Shown here piece by piece: positions 1-9,865 of a stretch of DNA of 64,000 nt (its first letter is position 1; the number at the start of each line of letters is the position of its first letter). The position numbers were made by a program, and so were the translations under genes. Source of the stretch: Spironucleus salmonicida (lineage: Eukaryota; Fornicata; Diplomonadida; Hexamitidae); contig CM035316.1 of the NCBI GenBank assembly GCA_000497125.2, forward strand, positions 262,001-326,000. Direction: 5' to 3'. The notes below the pieces were generated by a model. The model had not been told where the DNA came from and ran no database searches. It saw only the letters and a list, made by a program, of their open reading frames with translations.

Positions 1-1832
1 TACTTAGGATCATTGTACTGCACTAAATTAAGTCTTTTCCTCCGTTCCTCAACTATATCTATCATAAATTATTTTTTATTCTCAAGTTAGGACCGTTTTT
101 CAGCTTCTTTTTAATTTTATTCTATAATTTTTTATTGAACTTTTTGTTTAATCTCTTCATATTCTAATTCTTTATCTTTAATTTACTAAATCTTGCCTCG
201 TTATTTTTATTCCAAAATTTCTGTGCGTATATCATCTATCAACTTAAAACCATTTAATAGTAACATTTGTGCTTCAACTACTGCACCTTAAATTTAGTTT
301 CTTGAACAAATTATAAACTAATCTTTTTCCTATAATAAAATTCCAAAATCCTTATCCATATATATCATTCCAATTCTTGGTCTCAATGCGGTTACTAATT
401 TAGTAACATTAATAGCTTATAGTTTTACAGTATGTACATAAGTAGTCTATGATGGCCCTTATAATACCCAACAATTAACTCTATTTGGATCATCAATTAA
501 AATACTTACCTAATCATCTATCATCACAGGCATCGCTCTATCAATCATAGGAGAATGCGATGGAATCTTAGAATACATTTATAGAATTAATTTTTTGTTA
601 ACTGAATTTAACCCATATTTCTTACTGATATCTTTTCCGCATCCTAGACAAGGAAGTTTAAGTGATAATAAATCTCGTGCACAAGTAAAGCAACAATTAC
701 AACCACAAATTAACTATACAGGGACTCTATAGTAAAATTTACATGCTGGACATATAAATTAACTGTTAAAATTTGATTAAAAGTTAATACCAATCCTTAA
801 ATATGTTTCTAAATTTGTTGAACTTGTACTGGTATTATTTTTAATTAGCGTAACCGTATTTAGAACAGGTTCATCGGCTATCAACATAAAAATATTAGAA
901 TTTTTATCAAAATTTAGATATTAGTTTGTAAATTGCAAAAATTTTGGCATTTCAGGATCATAAACATCAATATCATTATCACCAATAAAAAATTTATCGA
1001 CAATTTTGATATTAGCCCTTTGAATAACAAAACCTCCTCGTATAGGTCTAGTACAGATAGGATAATACTTAAAATTAATAGGAAATATTGAATTTAATAT
1101 ACCTTTCCATTTTTATGAAGCTAAAGCTACTGTTGCAATTTTTACAGGCATAAATTTTAGGGGTTATTCTTATTCAATACATGCCCTGGGGTCTTTTTTA
1201 TTCTTTTTTATTTTGTCTGATTTCGGTTATATTAAATTCTGATCTTCTAAAATAATATCGCTTTATATCCATTCTCTCATGTTTTCTTTTATATACCCAT
1301 TCTCTATTTTCGTAAAAAAGCCTAATGTATAAGGATTTACCTTTTCGTACTTTTACAAAACCACAACACATTAATCTAACTCTGCTAACACATGTCTTTT
1401 TAAATATTAGCTAACATCATTTTGAAGTAAAATATTATGCAAAAATTCGTCATATTCATCCCCACAACATGGACATTTTTTAAAACTCCATAAAATATTA
1501 CTTCTATGTAGACATAATGAACAAATTGTATGATTACAAGGAAGAGTGACTGGAAACTAAAATGGCTCTAAACAAACTGAACAAAAACACAATTACTATA
1601 AAATTACCTATTATACTTCTTAATTTATATATTTAACACCAATATTTACCTTTTTCTTCTCATCGGTTATTAAAATATTTTTAATTAAATATTTCTTCTA
1701 TTTCTTGAATGAAACTCGCGTCATAGTCTATTAATCTAAAAATTCTGTCGTATCATTATCTAAATACTATAATGTCTCTTCAATTTCATTATCTAAATTT
1801 TCAATATCTTCTAGTGTAATGTGTCCGGACAT
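1..1832 (-). CDS. Double RING-type zinc-finger protein (partial, C-terminus outside window)
   Basis: Open from the ATG at 1832 to the window edge, over 600 residues, with many TAA/TAG codons read as Gln. A C3HC4-type RING lies at about residues 84-123 (CSVCLEPF, LPCNHTICSLCLH, CPCC). A second cysteine cluster sits near residues 360-405 (CPACKFYYR, CGCNCCFTCA, CLGCGKD). The C-terminal part is Gln/Glu/Lys-rich and probably coiled. RING domains usually recruit E2 enzymes for ubiquitin transfer, so an E3 ligase role is inferred; no substrate can be named. The true C-terminus is not visible. Upstream lies a TATA/ATAATA-rich block typical of starts in this window. Confidence 0.85.
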
Positions 1833-1865
1833 TTTTTAAACTACTTATTATATACTATAATATCG

Positions 1866-3401
1866 TCAAATCACTTCACAAATTGACTCAGAAACAATAG
1901 CATCTAAACTTTAATATTTTGGTATTCTTTCAATTAGTTCTCTACAATTATCCACAACAATCCAGCGTCCTTTAACATCTTTTTTTTCTAAAATTTCACG
2001 AAATTACCAAATTGGCATTACCCTAGAAACTAGAAAACTAGTATTTCCATATTTTACTTAGATTATTCTTCCATTATACTTCTTTTTCACTATTCCACTC
2101 TCACTGTTCTCAACTCCTTAATCAGTTTTTTCATCATATATACAATTTTTCAAGGTTTACAGGAGTTCAATCTCACAACCTTCCAAACAAGTTCTACTTA
2201 CCTAAATCTGAAATTCAATGACAATTTATTGGCAAATTAAGTCGTTTCTCAGCATAAACCCTTACTTTTTGAGCATAAAGTTAGCATAAAAAATACGAAA
2301 ATCCTAAATTTATTTGCGCGTAACATCCCCTGCATTGAACGTTTTGATAGTCTTAAAGAAAACAGCACATGCAAAATTGGCAACTTTCTCAGCTCCAAAA
2401 TTGTCTATATCCGAAATTCTAAAATGTTTTAAGTTAGGAAAAAGCTAATTTAAAATATAAAGACTTTATAATGAAATTTTACATTTTGCAATATTAAGAA
2501 ATATAAGATCTTACATAATAAAATTAATTTAGTTCAATTAATTATTTATTGATTTTTTGTTTATTTCTTCATCATAGATCAAATTATTTACTAGAGATAA
2601 ATGTGATAGATTTGGAAATTTTTAAATTAACGTCAAAAACTGTGAAAATGTCATTTTTTGTGCATGATTTAACTGTAACTTAACAATAGAATTACTTGCA
2701 GTTAGCATGTTTAAGTCTATGTTAACGTTATTCATTAAAATTTCAGTAATACATGAGATAGTAAGTAAATTGTTAACAACATTAATCTGATTTTATTAAA
2801 TTTCATTGATAAAAATACTGCAGGTTTTAAAATTGATTTGTGAGAGTTAAGAAGTTATATCTTCAGAAATATCGAAATTAACACCTCCTAGATCGAGTAT
2901 TTTGAGACTTTTTATAAATTTTAATAGCAATAATGCTTCACCATTAATCGGATTTCCTGAAAGGTCAAGGAATTCACAGTTTGGAATTAATGCATTCAGC
3001 TTTTCAAAATCATCAATAAATCCACAATTTTCCACTGATATAGATTATAGTTTGCCAATTTAAGATTATTGTTTATCAATTTGAGAGATTCCTTTAAATT
3101 CTACTGCTTTATCAAGCATTCCATCAGAAAACTGCATTTCCGAGGTTGCCTGACGTGATGTCACATATTTTTCTACAATAAGTGTCTCTAAACATTTTAA
3201 TAATTTTTTAGGCTTCACAAAAGCTCCATGTAATGGCTATGATGTAAAATATCGTATATTTTCAAACATTCCATCATACTTGCCTACTGCATTGTCATAT
3301 GAAATTCCAATGAATTATTAATCCTTAATATCTCCAATAAATACTATTGTGGCTTTTTCTCGTGTTTCTGAATTCATAACACGCTCATTTATAACAAACA
3401 T
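1866..3401 (-). CDS. TBCE: Tubulin-specific chaperone E (tubulin-folding cofactor E)
   Basis: 511 residues from the ATG at 3401. An N-terminal CAP-Gly-like domain (about residues 18-67) shows the order IVFIGDI, IGISYDNAVGKYDG, YFTSQPLHGAFVKP. Leucine-rich repeats follow (for example CEFLDLSGNPING, SLKILDLGG), and the C-terminal ~100 residues could be the family's ubiquitin-like domain, though this is weak by eye. CAP-Gly plus LRR is the diagnostic architecture of TBCE, which acts with cofactors C and D in folding and releasing alpha/beta-tubulin dimers. Length matches the family (about 500-530). It is co-oriented with the RING gene downstream, 33 bp away, and divergent from the V-ATPase gene. 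Confidence 0.82.
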
Positions 3402-3523
3402 TTTATATTTTAAATAAGTTAATAGAATATATATTATAACTAATAATAGACGAATAACGAATATACAATGCATAATATTATTTTATTATGATATTATTGT
3501 AATTTATCTATCGAATCACTAAA
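3402..3523. promoter_or_regulatory. Divergent intergenic spacer, TBCE / V-ATPase c''
   Basis: 122 bp between two start codons, almost entirely A/T, with TATATATTATAA and TATTATTTTATTATGATATTATT blocks on either side of its middle. It must hold the promoters of both genes. The elements are inferred from their position and from similar blocks before most other starts. Confidence 0.5.
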
Positions 3524-4129
3524 ATGGCTAAGATGCAATAGTCAGATTATGTATTTTTTGATTGGTTAGCGGCCTTGTAAGCGTTTATAGCATCGTTGTC
3601 ACCTTATTAATTTGTATAAACTGGTATATATACTGCAATTTCTCTGTCAATCATTGGTGCTGGTACTGGTATTATGATGATTGGAGCTTCTTTAACTTAA
3701 GCTACTATTCATCATCCTGAAATTAAGTCTAAAAATTTATTGTCTATATTATTTTGCGAAGCTATTGCACTATATGGAATTATCATGGGAATTATTTTAT
3801 TTTCCTCAACAGGAGCAGAACAGGCGAATATAATTTTAAACACAGCAAACTATGATGGACCAAGATATTATACAGACTAAATAATATAAAATGACGTTAA
3901 TAACCTTGCTACAGGATTTTCAATAGGTTTTGGTGGTATCACTGTTGGTTGTTGTAATATTGTTGCTGCTTTAACTGTTGGTATATTAGGATCATCTGTT
4001 GTTATAGCACATTCAAATAGTCCTGCTATCTTTGTTAAACTATTTATAGCTGAGGTTTTTGCCGAGGCTATAGCTCTTATTGGCCTCATTGCGGGTATTG
4101 TCATGAGTCTTGGAGGCAAATTTAAGTGA
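3524..4129 (+). CDS. VMA16: V-type ATPase proteolipid subunit c'' (Vma16-like)
   Basis: 201 residues, mostly hydrophobic helices. Two homologous halves each carry a buried glutamate motif: [14 protein letters not shown] (Glu near residue 79) and [13 protein letters not shown] (near residue 181). Glycine-rich helices precede each ([13 protein letters not shown] and [16 protein letters not shown]). The FCE..A.YG signature and the N-terminal extension before the first helix match the c'' (21-23 kDa) proteolipid rather than the 16-kDa c subunit. It sits in the Vo rotor ring of the vacuolar or acidic-compartment proton pump. Length fits the family (about 200-213). The antisense frame over its 3' half is only a shadow. 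Confidence 0.88.
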
Positions 4130-4219
4130 AATTAACTTAATATACTGAATATTAATTATTTGGTTTTCTTTATTAATATATTATTATATATAATAGAGAT
4201 AAATTTTCAAAAAGTTAAA

Positions 4220-4582
4220 ATGTCAGAAACTTTTATCTCAGTTGAAAAGCTTCCTTCCGCCGTTAAAAAGTATCTACCTGTGTTTGCATCTATTTTTCCT
4301 CTTTTATTTTTATCAAATTTGATCAATTTACTTTCTATGCCTTTCAATGAATTCTGCTATATTTCTGATACAATTTCATTATTACCAGTGTTCTATTTTG
4401 TAATAACTTTAGCATTTATAATCAGCCAGTCTATCTCTTTTATATGCTTATTTTTTGTTCTTAAATGCAACTCGCTTCAAATAATAATTTTTAGTTCACT
4501 TTAGCTCGTCTGCCTCTATGCATATTTCCTTGGAATGGATCTTAATGATCTGCGTGAAAATATAGCAATTTGCTTTGATTGA
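4220..4582 (+). CDS. Small multispan membrane protein, unidentified
   Basis: 120 residues. The ATG at 4220 is chosen because an upstream in-frame start at 4160 would lie inside the TATTATATATAATA promoter-like block. Four hydrophobic stretches are visible: about residues 19-38, 48-66, 68-82 and 89-105. The tail is short and acidic (MDLNDLRENIAICFD). No signal peptide cleavage site is evident and I do not recognise the family. The stop lies 11 bp from the stop of the convergent coiled-coil gene. Confidence 0.65.
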
Positions 4583-4593
4583 TTTCGCTCGAT

Positions 4594-5151
4594 TCACTCT
4601 TCTTTCTATCTGGATTTAAGTACTTTTATTTCTGCATTAGCCTCTAATAGTGCTTATTTCAGGGTCTTAATTTAAGAATACAGTTTACTATGACCTAAAA
4701 ATCCTTAGTTTAGTTTCTCTATTTCCTCTTTCTATCTGTCAATTAACACTGAATTTTCAGCATTTTTCCTAGTTAGATTGTGATTCTCGGATATTAAAAA
4801 TTCTGGTGAATTAGATGTAAAAAGTGATAGTTATGATTCAAGAGTAGAGACCCGTTACTTCAACTAACTATTTTCATTAATTAAAAACGTATTATCTTAA
4901 ACCTGGTGAATAAGTGAGGCTTATATATTTTAAATATTTATATTAATGCTTTTTTATGCCTGCAAAAGGTGATTTTATGTTGTAGTAGAACGTTTTTCTT
5001 ATCCTAGTTACTCTAATTAGTTTCTAGCTAGCTACTACTTTAAGGAGCTATTTTAAGTATGCAGATCAAGTATTCTTGCATTTAATAATTTAGTTTATTA
5101 GGTTAAATGAGTATTTAAATGGCGTGAAGTCAGTAAATCATGTTGATCCAT
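4594..5151 (-). CDS. Coiled-coil protein, unidentified
   Basis: 185 residues starting MDQHDLLTSRHLN. The sequence is Gln/Leu/Lys/Glu-rich with heptad-like spacing through most of its length (for example QLKQRVSTLESQLSL and DRQKEEIEKLNQG), ending in a charged KSRQKEE tail. The frame is open only if TAA/TAG are Gln; it contains about 25 of them. No catalytic motif is seen. The protein may be structural, but nothing links it to a named family. Confidence 0.75.
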
Positions 5152-5516
5152 TTTTAATTAGTTGATAATGTATTATTAATATATAATAAAGTTGGAAGAA
5201 ATAATTTAGAATAATTTTAAAGATCTAATAATCTAAGAGTAAATAATATATGATTTTTCAACAATTGAGAATAGTTGGTATATAATTTTGTTTAACAGTT
5301 ATAAAAGCAATAATGATAGCGTACGAAAGTAAATTAAAATACTGCAAAGCGTTCCGTTTATGCGCCAATAATTTATTTGATAAATATAGAAACTAGTTTG
5401 TAATTGTTGTCATAACTATAATTTATATCATAAAATTATAATAATGACTCTATCAAAAATTTCAAAAAATAATAAACACTAATAATACTAAGATTATATT
5501 TATTTTTTAATTGAAA
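5152..5516. other. 365-bp intergenic stretch without a recognisable gene
   Basis: A/T-rich spacer between divergent starts at 5151 and 5517, longer than most divergent spacers here. It contains scattered ATAATA/TATAAT blocks. I saw no long frame on either strand, no tRNA-like A/B boxes and no repeat. Confidence 0.5.
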
Positions 5517-5717
5517 ATGGGATGCCAAGTAAGTCAAGTGAAGGGTTTTCAAGAGATTAAGCTAAAAAATTATTCAATAGAGTCTGCCAGATCAATGAAA
5601 TCAAGAAGATCAATAACAGGTCCACCATGTTTTTATCCATTTAAATCTGAGCTAGGAGTATATTCAATTGTAGAAGATGAAGAGGCCTCGTTTATGTCAA
5701 TAAAAAATCATCACTGA
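5517..5717 (+). CDS. Small protein with N-terminal MGC acylation motif
   Basis: 66 residues, beginning MGCQVSQ. Gly2 followed by Cys3 with a small residue at position 6 fits an N-myristoylation plus palmitoylation signal, so membrane attachment is inferred. The rest is basic then acidic, with SARSMKSRRSITGPP in the middle and a VEDEEASF stretch near the end. There are no membrane helices. Composition is unlike random AT-rich readthrough, which supports coding despite the small size. The stop overlaps the 3' end of the convergent gene by 7 bp. Confidence 0.6.
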   Translation: MGCQVSQVKGFQEIKLKNYSIESARSMKSRRSITGPPCFYPFKSELGVYSIVEDEEASFMSIKNHH

Positions 5718-6664
5718 GTATATAAGTCTTTAACTTGAACAACTTTTACTCCTTTAATTTCGCTAGTTTTTTCTAAGTACTGCATAGCATTTTTTTGTTG
5801 AAAGTCAATACAACAAACACTAAACATAGTGTATTACTTTTAGAGTTAATATTTTATCCACGATACTGCGAATTCTGTACTTTTATCATTTTAGAATGAA
5901 AGAATGCATGCATTATGTTTTGTTTTGATACTTATTATAAACTCTGATTCTAGTCTAACACTCTTTATTATCCCTAATGCGTGATTTATTGTTTTAATTG
6001 GTATTTCTGTATTAACCATTTATATAACTTACTTTCCACTTATTAAATCATCCCCTTGAATACTGACAATACCTAGAGTCACCCAACATTAATTATACAG
6101 AGCTGAACCTATTTCTTGGCTAAGAATTTCTTCTATTTTATCTTAGAAATGACCAAAAATGTATATAAATTTATCTTCATTAGAATCAAAATCTATCATT
6201 TCCGTTGAAATTTATTAAAATTCAAATATTTTTTGTGGTTAATTAATCAGCTTAATTTCTGGAACAAGAATAGAGCTTTTATCAAACTTCAGCCCATGTG
6301 AGCGTTCTATATTTTATGCTAAACAAATAGTTCTTACCTTGCCCTTCAAAGTTGAAATTTATGACTTCAAGGATTATAACAGTTGAAGTTCTTATTCCAT
6401 TTATTTTTTTGATTCTTTCAGTTCCTACGTAATACCTCTATTCTAAATTTCTAATTCATGAACTGATACTTCTTCATTAACTTTTTTAGAGGAAATAGCG
6501 TTAGATAAAATTTCCCGTTATTTAATAAGATCTTACGTAGTATGATATAAAGAATTTGAGGCTTCTAATATTTCAGACTAATCCTTCATTGAGTTACTAA
6601 TCTAAGTAACTAAATATTATTTTTACTATTTAAGAGCAAATTGGTGTTAAATAAGTGATTCCAT
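5711..6664 (-). CDS. Coiled-coil protein with C-terminal globular part, unidentified
   Basis: 317 residues. Residues 1 to about 130 are Gln/Lys/Glu-rich and heptad-like (SKKQMEQELQLLQSLKSQ). The remaining ~180 residues look globular, with mixed hydrophobic beta-like segments (SALYNQCWVTLGIVSI, MFSVCCIDFQQ). No catalytic motif or known domain is recognised. The last codons overlap the convergent MGC gene (stop codons at 5711-5713 and 5715-5717). Its start lies about 57 bp upstream of the next gene's stop on the same strand. Confidence 0.75.
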
Positions 6665-6721
6665 TATTTTAAAGTTATAAATTTAAAAAGAAAAATTATA
6701 TTACTATATAATAAAATATTT

Positions 6722-9085
6722 TCAATCACTAGAATTTTCGCTACTACTACTTATTCCACCTCCAAAAATTTTCTTAGCTTGCTACCTAGCCCAAGAGCTG
6801 TTTCTTTAAGGAGACTCTTACTCTGATTCAGAATCTGAAGATAGTTCATACGCTATTTTCTTCATCTACTAAGCAACAGACTTCTAAATAGCATTATCTT
6901 CTGTTTAGATAGTTGGTGATTTAATAATCGGAGAATGAACTTCCTGTGCACCTACTTACTCTAAAACCAGATCGCTTGAACTTTACTTTGTTTTCATTGC
7001 TTAAATTAGTTACTATGCTAATAATAAATCATCCTACGGCTTAACTGCAGAGGAAATTACATTATTTTATCGCTAGTCAAAATTACCAACAATTGCTTAT
7101 GCCTCTTCTCTCCCTATAGATACATTAAAACTATCCCCGCTTACCATTTAGCTTAAAATACTACTCATTTCTTACTAAAAATTAGGTATTTCTATTTTAG
7201 TATTTATATTGAGCATTGGACCTTAGTGTCTAGGAATTACAGATTAAGCATGGTCTTACTATTTTATTTTCTAATTATTTATATAAAGTGACTCTTTTTA
7301 ATTGGAAATTAACTGATAATTTCCGTCCAAATACTAGACATTTCGTCCAATTAAGCTCGGCAACGCAGCAACTTTACATTTCATTCGCCCGAAAGGCTTC
7401 AAATCAATCCATTTTTCATCAAATGCAGAGGATTATAATTATTCTAAGCTAAGGACTCCGATTAATTTTTTCTACTGAACCATATCATCAATAAGAATAT
7501 GTACAACTAATGGTGAAATTTATTGTGAATTTTATTCAAAAATTGGTACAGATTGAGTGAACATTGCATGCCCTGCTGCGATTGGTTGATTTTGCAGAAC
7601 CAGTTTTTCGATATTATTTTACACGAATTGAACACTAATTATAGACACAGAATATTCACCTAAACAGTCAAATTCCAGTCGCTGAATAAAAAGTTAACTA
7701 ATTTTTGTAGTGTTTAAAATAGTTTTAACATATTAATCATTAGATTTATAGTTTTAGCTGTTTAAATTTAATATTTTCGGTTATTATGATACAGATACTA
7801 GACTTTGAACTTATTTTTAGATAAAATATTCATTACGTTCCTAATCATAAAATAATCCATCTTCTATTTCTTATAGACGCTATTTTTATTTTGCGTTTTC
7901 TACTAATTCATCTAGCTCATATTGAGTCCCCTTATTCTCAAACTGTTTTTGTAAAGTTCCATTCTGGGCTAAAAGATTGGAGTTAAATTAGACTTTTTGT
8001 TTTACTTGTTGAAAATTAACATTTTTTCTTTAAAATTCCATTGAGTCTTATCTTTTTGGGCATGCAAAACCAATTAACTCAGTTGAAAATGGAATTATTT
8101 TAAAGGTTTGAAAGTGTTAATTTTGTAATATCCCTGCATCTCCAACTTGTTATTTATTAAGAATAAGATTAAAATTAGAAGATTCAAAAATTGTATTTTA
8201 CAAAAAATTATCATAGATAAGTTCAGTTTAATGTAGTAGAAAATAATTTTAATTTTTTAATTTTTAACTAAAATTACCTTTCATAAATTAAGAAATTTCT
8301 TAAGTTCCTTAAACTTCAAACCCATTGATTTTTCCTTGAAATACTATCTAGATAGATGCGTTTTCTAAGTATGGGATAACAATTGAGATATCTGGTACGA
8401 ATTAATATATAAACGGTTAGGTTGAATTTATTAAAACTAGATTAATATTTGAGGTTAAATCAAAAAGCTTAAATTATTGAGGAACTCCAGTGATTTAGAT
8501 ATAAAAACGTAATTAGAAATTTGTATCTTTTGGGTTCTATTAAGATATAAAATTAAGTGTCTTGATATATATGATAACTGATTCTGGAATATAAAGTTCT
8601 GGTTCAGAGTCAGTATCTGGACATATTGATAGTACTCTTTATGCATTTCTTTAAATCATAGATTTTTAAGTGTTAGTAGTATTTTATTCTGACACTGAAT
8701 CATTTTTATGTAATTTTTTCTACTTATTCTGGGACACTTTTTAGTGTAAAAGATCATTTTCAAGCTGGTCCAGCTAAATTTTAGCAGTTTATAGTACAAA
8801 TCCTTATTCAGGAAGAGGGCGTGAGGTATTGTAAGCTACATCTTAATTATCTTAATTTCTAAGATCCATATTCTAGTTCTTCTACTATGAAATATACAGT
8901 GCCTATTTAAATTATGCCGAATCATTAGAGGCGGAATGAATTGAAATTTCATTTTTAATCTCTTATTGTGTCTCATTGATCTTAATTTTAAGTTATTTCG
9001 ATTTATTAATAACAGATTATAATTTGCTAGATGAATCTTTTTAGACCCCAGTTTTTAGTTATTTAGAGGCTTGCGCGTATGACAT
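6722..9085 (-). CDS. Large coiled-coil protein with two C2-like beta domains, possible ciliary scaffold
   Basis: 787 residues. The first ~160 are Gln/Ser/Asn-rich and probably disordered or coiled. A beta-rich C2-like segment spans about residues 165-330 (ESVIIYIKTLNF, NFQLRFYIQITG, PDISIVIPYL). A coiled stretch follows, then a second C2-like segment at about 455-570 (CLGEYSVSIISVQFV, LVVHILIDDM, KWIDLKPFGR). The C-terminus is Ser/Asp/Glu-rich and ends GGGISSSSENSSD. Coiled coil plus tandem C2-like domains recalls RPGRIP1-type or other transition-zone scaffolds, and the gene is divergent from B9D1, but homology is not demonstrated. Confidence refers to the gene; the ciliary role is a guess. 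Confidence 0.72.
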
Positions 9086-9237
9086 TTATAAAATTGGAAA
9101 ATATTTCTATTATACTATATATAATAATAAAATATTAAATATTTTAATTACATATATTAATTACAAAATAATTAATAATTAAAACCTAAATATTAATATT
9201 ATATAATATAAAATTTTAATATAAAATTTTTATAAAA
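9086..9237. promoter_or_regulatory. Divergent intergenic spacer, C2-like protein / B9D1
   Basis: 152 bp between two start codons, about 90% A/T, with repeated TATTATATAATATAAAA-type blocks on both strands. Bidirectional promoter function is inferred from position. Confidence 0.5.
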
Positions 9238-9762
9238 ATGTTCAATGAGAGATACTCTGTTCATATTCATGGTACTGTCAATGCTGTTTATACTACAAAA
9301 GCAAACGCTCACATATAATATTAAATAGTTTCCCGGCCACCATGGAAATCAGTATATGGCAATACGGCTGGGAAAACGGCTTTGGGAAAAAGATAGTCTT
9401 CATAATAGTTTGGGCATCGTTGTATAATCGCTCACTAATTTTAACTTCAGTTGGTGAAAGAATAGGCCAACCCATTAGGATGGCCTTAAATTGTTTTTGA
9501 AGCTTATGAAATGAGTTTTGCAGGTAAAGATAAACTCATTGGATATGGAATTCTTCGGGTACCTCTTTTTAACTCTAGAGAAATCATTAAAGTTCCTATA
9601 TTTTATCCCACGGTTGCAGGAGATGGGGTTGGTGCTATCACGGGTATATAACCGGAATTAAATGATCCAAAGCTACTTGCATAAAGTACATCTAGAGGGC
9701 ATATCTCTACCAAAAGCACGGGAGAATGGATTGAGGTTTTATTAGATACTGTAGTTGTCTGA
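9238..9762 (+). CDS. B9D1: B9 domain-containing protein 1 (MKS/transition-zone component)
   Basis: 174 residues, one B9 domain filling the protein. The hallmark core is clear: NPLGWPQIVFEAYEMSFAG, then KLIGYGILRVP, then a lipid-binding-like edge and IFYP. The tail PELNDPKLLAQ plus SRGHISTKSTGEWIEVLLDTVVV follows B9D1 more closely than B9D2 or MKS1 (animal B9D1 has RRPEYTDPKVVAQGEGR at this place). B9D1 belongs to the MKS module of the ciliary transition zone with B9D2, MKS1 and CC2D2A, gating membrane protein entry. Length is close to the usual ~200. Its divergent neighbour carries C2-like domains, a related fold common at the transition zone. Confidence 0.85.
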
Positions 9763-9865
9763 TTAAAATCATTATTTTCATTATTATATGTTATTATAAT
9801 TATTTAAAATAATGTTTATTTTACTTTTATAAAAATAATATGTTAGTACATATATAGGATCATAT

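Noticed and set aside
3877-4119. Minus-strand frame over the V-ATPase gene
   Set aside because: Antisense shadow of a clearly recognised proteolipid gene.
4594-5151. Coiled-coil gene at first appeared to lack a start codon
   Set aside because: I had dropped a GCTA unit in the AGCTAGCTAG stretch when reading by eye. On re-reading, the frame is continuous to an ATG at 5151.
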